Assembly (NCBI GenBank): GCA_947454485.1
Contig: CANGJJ010000004.1
Coordinates: forward strand, 1-64,000
Direction: 5' to 3'
DNA length: 64,000 nucleotides
From: Beijerinckiaceae bacterium
Lineage (GTDB): Bacteria; Pseudomonadota; Alphaproteobacteria; Rhizobiales; Beijerinckiaceae
The position numbers were made by a program, and so were the translations under genes. The notes beneath the pieces are model-generated. The model was not told the DNA's origin, did not search any database, and saw only the letters and a program-made list of their open reading frames with translations. Of this stretch, positions 61,065 through 64,000 are shown in pieces (positions within the stretch are counted from its first letter, which is position 1; the number at the start of each line of letters is the position of its first letter).

Positions 61065-62021
61065 TTAGTCCTCTGCTTGCAGGCGCGCGAAGCCGAGTTT
61101 CTCATGAACCGGCAAATCTGAGACGCAAAAAAGCAGGGCATCTTCGCTGGCTGTGTGGCGCACGGCGTTCCAGGTGGGGAGCACGATTGTGTCACCCCGT
61201 TCCCACTGGAAGGTTTCGCCGCCTGCTTGCGTCGTGCCGCGACCGCTTACGACAGAGATGATCTGATTTTCAGTTGAACGTAGGGTGCGGGTCGACTGAC
61301 CAGCCAGCAGCTCCTGCATATAGAGGGCTGTGGTGGGCATGGAGGGCGCGTCGAGTTGAATGCGCTTGCGGCCATAGTCATCGGTCTTGGCGTCTTTTAA
61401 TTGCGCGCGTGTGCTGGCAAGCGTGAAGACGAAGGGGTGATCGCGTGTTGTCTGTTCGACCGGCTGCAATCCGTCCCACAGATCAAAGAACATGGGCTCC
61501 AGCAGATGCACCAGCGGCACATCGAGATAATCAATCCAATAGCCGGGGCGTGAGCCATCATTGCCGTGACCATGCCAACTCATGCCGGGTGTAAGCAAAA
61601 CATCGCCCGGTTCCATGTCGATGCGAATGCCATCGACAATTGTGTAGCATTTATCTGCAACATCCATCACCAAGCGCAGCGCATTGGGTGAGTGGCGATG
61701 CGTGCGCGCGGTCTCTCCGGGCAGGATCATCTGATAGGCGGTGACGAGTGTACGCAGGCTTGCGTAGTGATTGCCCTCAATCGGATTGACCATGAAAAGA
61801 TTGCGGCGCTCAGCTTGCTCGGCATTGATCAGGCGGCCGGCGGCATCAAGGCCCGCTTTTGCATCGCCATAGTGCCACATGAAGGGGCGGAATTGTGTGC
61901 GCGGCTCTTTCCATAAAGAGGGCTCGTGTTTGTTCCAGCCCGCCATGAATTCGAGCGGATTCAGCAGCTCTCGCAAATCTTCGAGATTGGCGGCATCAGC
62001 GAGCGCGGTGCGGTCTGTCAT
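61065..62021 (-). CDS. Bicupin, gentisate 1,2-dioxygenase-like
   Basis: A 318-residue bicupin and paralog of 42318-43370. N-terminal cupin: MILPGETARTHRHSPNALRL (His-x-His, about 100) and LLTPGMSWHGHGNDG (third His). The C-terminal cupin has STRTLRSTENQIISVVSGRG and no His pair. ATG 62021 is preferred because AGAGG lies six bases upstream; ATG 62027 overlaps that site. The stop is TAA at 61065. It is divergent from a solute-binding protein gene with 222 bases between, so the pair may be co-regulated for uptake and ring opening of one aromatic acid. Confidence 0.84.
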   Translation of the reverse strand: MTDRTALADAANLEDLRELLNPLEFMAGWNKHEPSLWKEPRTQFRPFMWHYGDAKAGLDAAGRLINAEQAERRNLFMVNPIEGNHYASLRTLVTAYQMILPGETARTHRHSPNALRLVMDVADKCYTIVDGIRIDMEPGDVLLTPGMSWHGHGNDGSRPGYWIDYLDVPLVHLLEPMFFDLWDGLQPVEQTTRDHPFVFTLASTRAQLKDAKTDDYGRKRIQLDAPSMPTTALYMQELLAGQSTRTLRSTENQIISVVSGRGTTQAGGETFQWERGDTIVLPTWNAVRHTASEDALLFCVSDLPVHEKLGFARLQAED

Positions 62022-62243
62022 GTTCATCCTCTGCGTGGAGGAGATGAGCGCACCACTGTGGCCGCTGCATGGAGCCCAGGCTCGGCCCAGCCTTGCGATA
62101 GGCCGGGTCTTGAACTTGGGCGCTCTCTCCCCCTCATTGAGGCGCATCATAAGGATCGGGAGAGGCGGGTCAAAGGGTTGTGATTCTCGTGCTTTCGACA
62201 GAGAATGGCACCGACAAGGGCGCAAGGCCCGAGGGAGGATATC

Positions 62244-63284
62244 ATGACAGCAAGCAGACGCACGGCGTTGCAGTTTTTTGCCGTGCTTGCCTGTTCGGTT
62301 GGAGCAGCAGGACTGGCGCAGGCCCAATCGGTCGCAGACTTCTATCGCGGCAAGACGATCAATCTCATCATCGGCACATCGGCGGGCAATGACTATGACT
62401 ATCGCGCCCGTCTGGTGGCGCGCTTTATGGGTAAATATATCCCCGGTGAACCGCTCATCGTGCCGCGCAACATGCCCGGCGGTGGCGGTATTCAGGCTGC
62501 CAATTATGTGTCGAATATGGCGCCGCGCGATGGCACGGTCATGCATATGATCATGCAGAATATGATGGCCGCGCAAGCCGTGCAGATGCCGGGTATTGAG
62601 TTCGATACGCGCAAATTGATCTGGATCGGCAATACGACCAGTGCGCCCAATGTCATCAACTCCTGGCACACATCGGGCATCACCTCCATTGAGCAAGTGC
62701 GCACGCAAGAGCTCGTCGTGGGTGCGCCCATGGGGACAGCCGGCGCGCTTTATCCAGCTTTGCTGAATGCGGTTGCGGGGATGAAGTTTCGCCTGGTGAT
62801 GGGTTATCCCGGCGGCAATGAAGTCAATCTGGCGATGGAGCGCGGCGAAGTGAGTGGGCGTGGCTCCAACTCATGGGCCTCCTGGAAATCGACCAAGCCC
62901 GAATGGCTGCGCGATAAGAAGATCAATATTCTTGTTCAGGTCGGATTGAAGCGTCACCCCGATCTGCCCGATGTGCCGCTGCTGCTTGAGCTTGCCAGCA
63001 AGCCCGAGGATCGCAAGCTGCTGGAGTTCTTCTCGGCTGATACGGATCTGTCGCGCTCTTTGGTGACAACGCCCAATGTTCCAGCCGAGCGTGTCGCTGT
63101 GCTGCGGGCCGCTTTTGATGCAGTGATGAAGGATCCTGAGTTTCTGGCGGAAGCCGCGCGGGCGGGTATGGATATCAGCCCCGGCACGGGGGCTGACTCG
63201 CAGAAGGTCGCCGAATCCATCGTCAATGCGCCGCCCGAGATTATCGCGCGCGCCAAGGCCATTATGGAAGCTCCGGCCAAGTAG
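62244..63284 (+). CDS. TTT-type solute-binding protein (FYRGKT sub-type)
   Basis: A 346-residue exported protein (signal peptide 1-28, with SRRTALQFFAV Tat-like, ending GLAQAQ). It starts ADFYRGKTINLIIGTSAGND, with RFMGKYIPGEPLIVPRNMPG and APRDGTVMHMIMQ, and LAMERGEVSGRGSNSWASWK. It is most like the proteins at 21569 and 51984. ATG 62244 follows GAGGGAGGA. It is divergent from a bicupin dioxygenase-like gene and followed by an ABC-type binding protein gene; no permease is near. Confidence 0.87.
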   Translation: MTASRRTALQFFAVLACSVGAAGLAQAQSVADFYRGKTINLIIGTSAGNDYDYRARLVARFMGKYIPGEPLIVPRNMPGGGGIQAANYVSNMAPRDGTVMHMIMQNMMAAQAVQMPGIEFDTRKLIWIGNTTSAPNVINSWHTSGITSIEQVRTQELVVGAPMGTAGALYPALLNAVAGMKFRLVMGYPGGNEVNLAMERGEVSGRGSNSWASWKSTKPEWLRDKKINILVQVGLKRHPDLPDVPLLLELASKPEDRKLLEFFSADTDLSRSLVTTPNVPAERVAVLRAAFDAVMKDPEFLAEAARAGMDISPGTGADSQKVAESIVNAPPEIIARAKAIMEAPAK

Positions 63285-63386
63285 GATCATGCGACATCAG
63301 GTGGCCCTTCGGGGCCGCTTGCATTCCCTGTGCGCTCATTGTCAGATGGGCCTATGGGCGCCGCAGAGCGCTGCAGGGAGGAGACC

Positions 63387-64000
63387 ATGATTGCAATTGC
63401 GCGGCTCGCCATGGCGAGCGCTATCGCCGTGTCATTCAGCTTTGGTGCCATGGCGCAAGACAAGCCAGCCCTGCGGGTCGGTACGCTCAAGCAAGGCTCA
63501 CTCACCAATCTCTATGCTGCCAAAAAGGCAGGCCTGTTTGAAAAGAACGGGCTCAATGTCGAGCTGATCGAATTTCGCAACGGCAATGAAGCCATCGCAG
63601 CCCAGCGCGGGGGTAGTGTCGATCTTGTTCTCACCATCCCCGGTACAGCCATGGTGGCGGTGGAGCGTGGCTTTGATCTGCAGCTGATCGTGGGCAATGA
63701 AACGTCGCAGGCTTCAGCGCCCGACACAGGCTCAATCGTCGTGCGCAAAGATTCCAATATCAAAACGCTCGCTGATCTGAAGGGCAAGACGATTGCGATC
63801 TCGGGCACACATACGCAAAAGACAGTGGCCATTCAGGCTCTGCTGAAGCGCAATGGCGTTGGCCCGAATGATTTTAAATTCCTCGAAATGCCCTATGCCT
63901 CGCAGGTCGATGCGTTGCGCGCCAAACAGATCGAAGTTGTTGCCTCGCTTGATCCGTGGACGACTTTGTTCCGCAACTCCGACTTCGCCACCATTCTGGC
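63387..64000 (+). CDS. ABC-type solute-binding protein, NrtA/SsuA/TauA (NMT1) family, 3' end outside window
   Basis: At least 204 codons are visible with no stop before the window edge. ATG 63387 follows GGGAGGAG. The signal peptide (about 1-24, GAMAQD) is followed by LRVGTLKQGSLTNLYAAKKA, GLFEKNGLNVELIEFRNGNE, DLVLTIPGTAMVAVERGFDL and KTLADLKGKTIAISG, the normal NMT1/TauA order. The ligand is unknown. It lies 102 bases after a Bug-type gene on the same strand; permease and ATPase genes may lie beyond the edge. Confidence 0.87.
   Translation, partial: MIAIARLAMASAIAVSFSFGAMAQDKPALRVGTLKQGSLTNLYAAKKAGLFEKNGLNVELIEFRNGNEAIAAQRGGSVDLVLTIPGTAMVAVERGFDLQLIVGNETSQASAPDTGSIVVRKDSNIKTLADLKGKTIAISGTHTQKTVAIQALLKRNGVGPNDFKFLEMPYASQVDALRAKQIEVVASLDPWTTLFRNSDFATIL

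Noticed and set aside
63300-63320. Terminator hairpin after the 62244 gene
   Set aside because: GGCCC-TTC-GGGCC is a short stem with no T-run; insufficient to call.

Overview
The window looks like a chromosomal segment of an alphaproteobacterium, most likely of the order Hyphomicrobiales (Rhizobiales). The signs are the 3' end of ctrA converging on chpT, a DUF1134/EipA protein, an Omp25/31-type barrel protein, an RpoH sigma factor, an IalB-family protein, TTAA-N7-TTAA CtrA-type sites and dispersed palindromic intergenic repeats. No genus can be named from the sequence alone. No insertion sequence, prophage or CRISPR array was seen.

Bases 1-17,100 are mostly house-keeping and envelope genes: ctrA (partial), chpT, cysQ, eipA-like, a coiled-coil membrane protein, a cytochrome P450, tRNA-Glu(CTC), a barrel protein with a Cys-rich tandem-repeat insert, a small helical protein behind a perfect CtrA box, a four-gene flavinylation operon (outer-membrane protein, FMN-carrier protein, ApbE, four-helix membrane protein), three orphan TadE/TadG-like pilus genes, rpoH and rluD.

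Bases 17,100-54,800 and 61,000-64,000 are a catabolic and uptake region. It holds eight tripartite tricarboxylate transporter (TTT, Bug/TctC) solute-binding proteins of two sub-types but only two permease sets: split tctA/tctB, and one fused TctA-TctB protein. Three ABC-type binding proteins also lack permeases. Most binding proteins sit beside a different enzyme set: FAD monooxygenase plus class II aldolase, CaiB CoA-transferase plus citryl-CoA-lyase-like protein, short-chain dehydrogenase, luciferase-like monooxygenase, or cupin dioxygenase-like proteins. Other members are an amidohydrolase with two single-cupin proteins, a EutA-like protein without EutBC, a SnoaL-like protein, and IclR, ArsR (SqrR/BigR-like) and LysR regulators. 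The likely theme is uptake and breakdown of carboxylates and aromatic acids; the substrates are not identifiable from sequence.

Within this region, 39.7-42.2 kb holds a polyprenol-phosphate-type glycosyltransferase with a GT-C-like membrane protein, and 46.0-48.7 kb holds small exported proteins. In the latter, a hairpin buries one gene's ribosome-binding site, and an AT-rich GyrI-like gene is bracketed by a 69-base direct repeat made from the ends of its two neighbours.

Bases 54,800-60,900 hold thiC under a TPP riboswitch, then an Anbu (ancestral proteasome-like) cluster of Anbu protease, transglutaminase-like protein, alpha-E protein and circularly permuted ATP-grasp protein. The transglutaminase-like protein has alanine where the catalytic cysteine should be.
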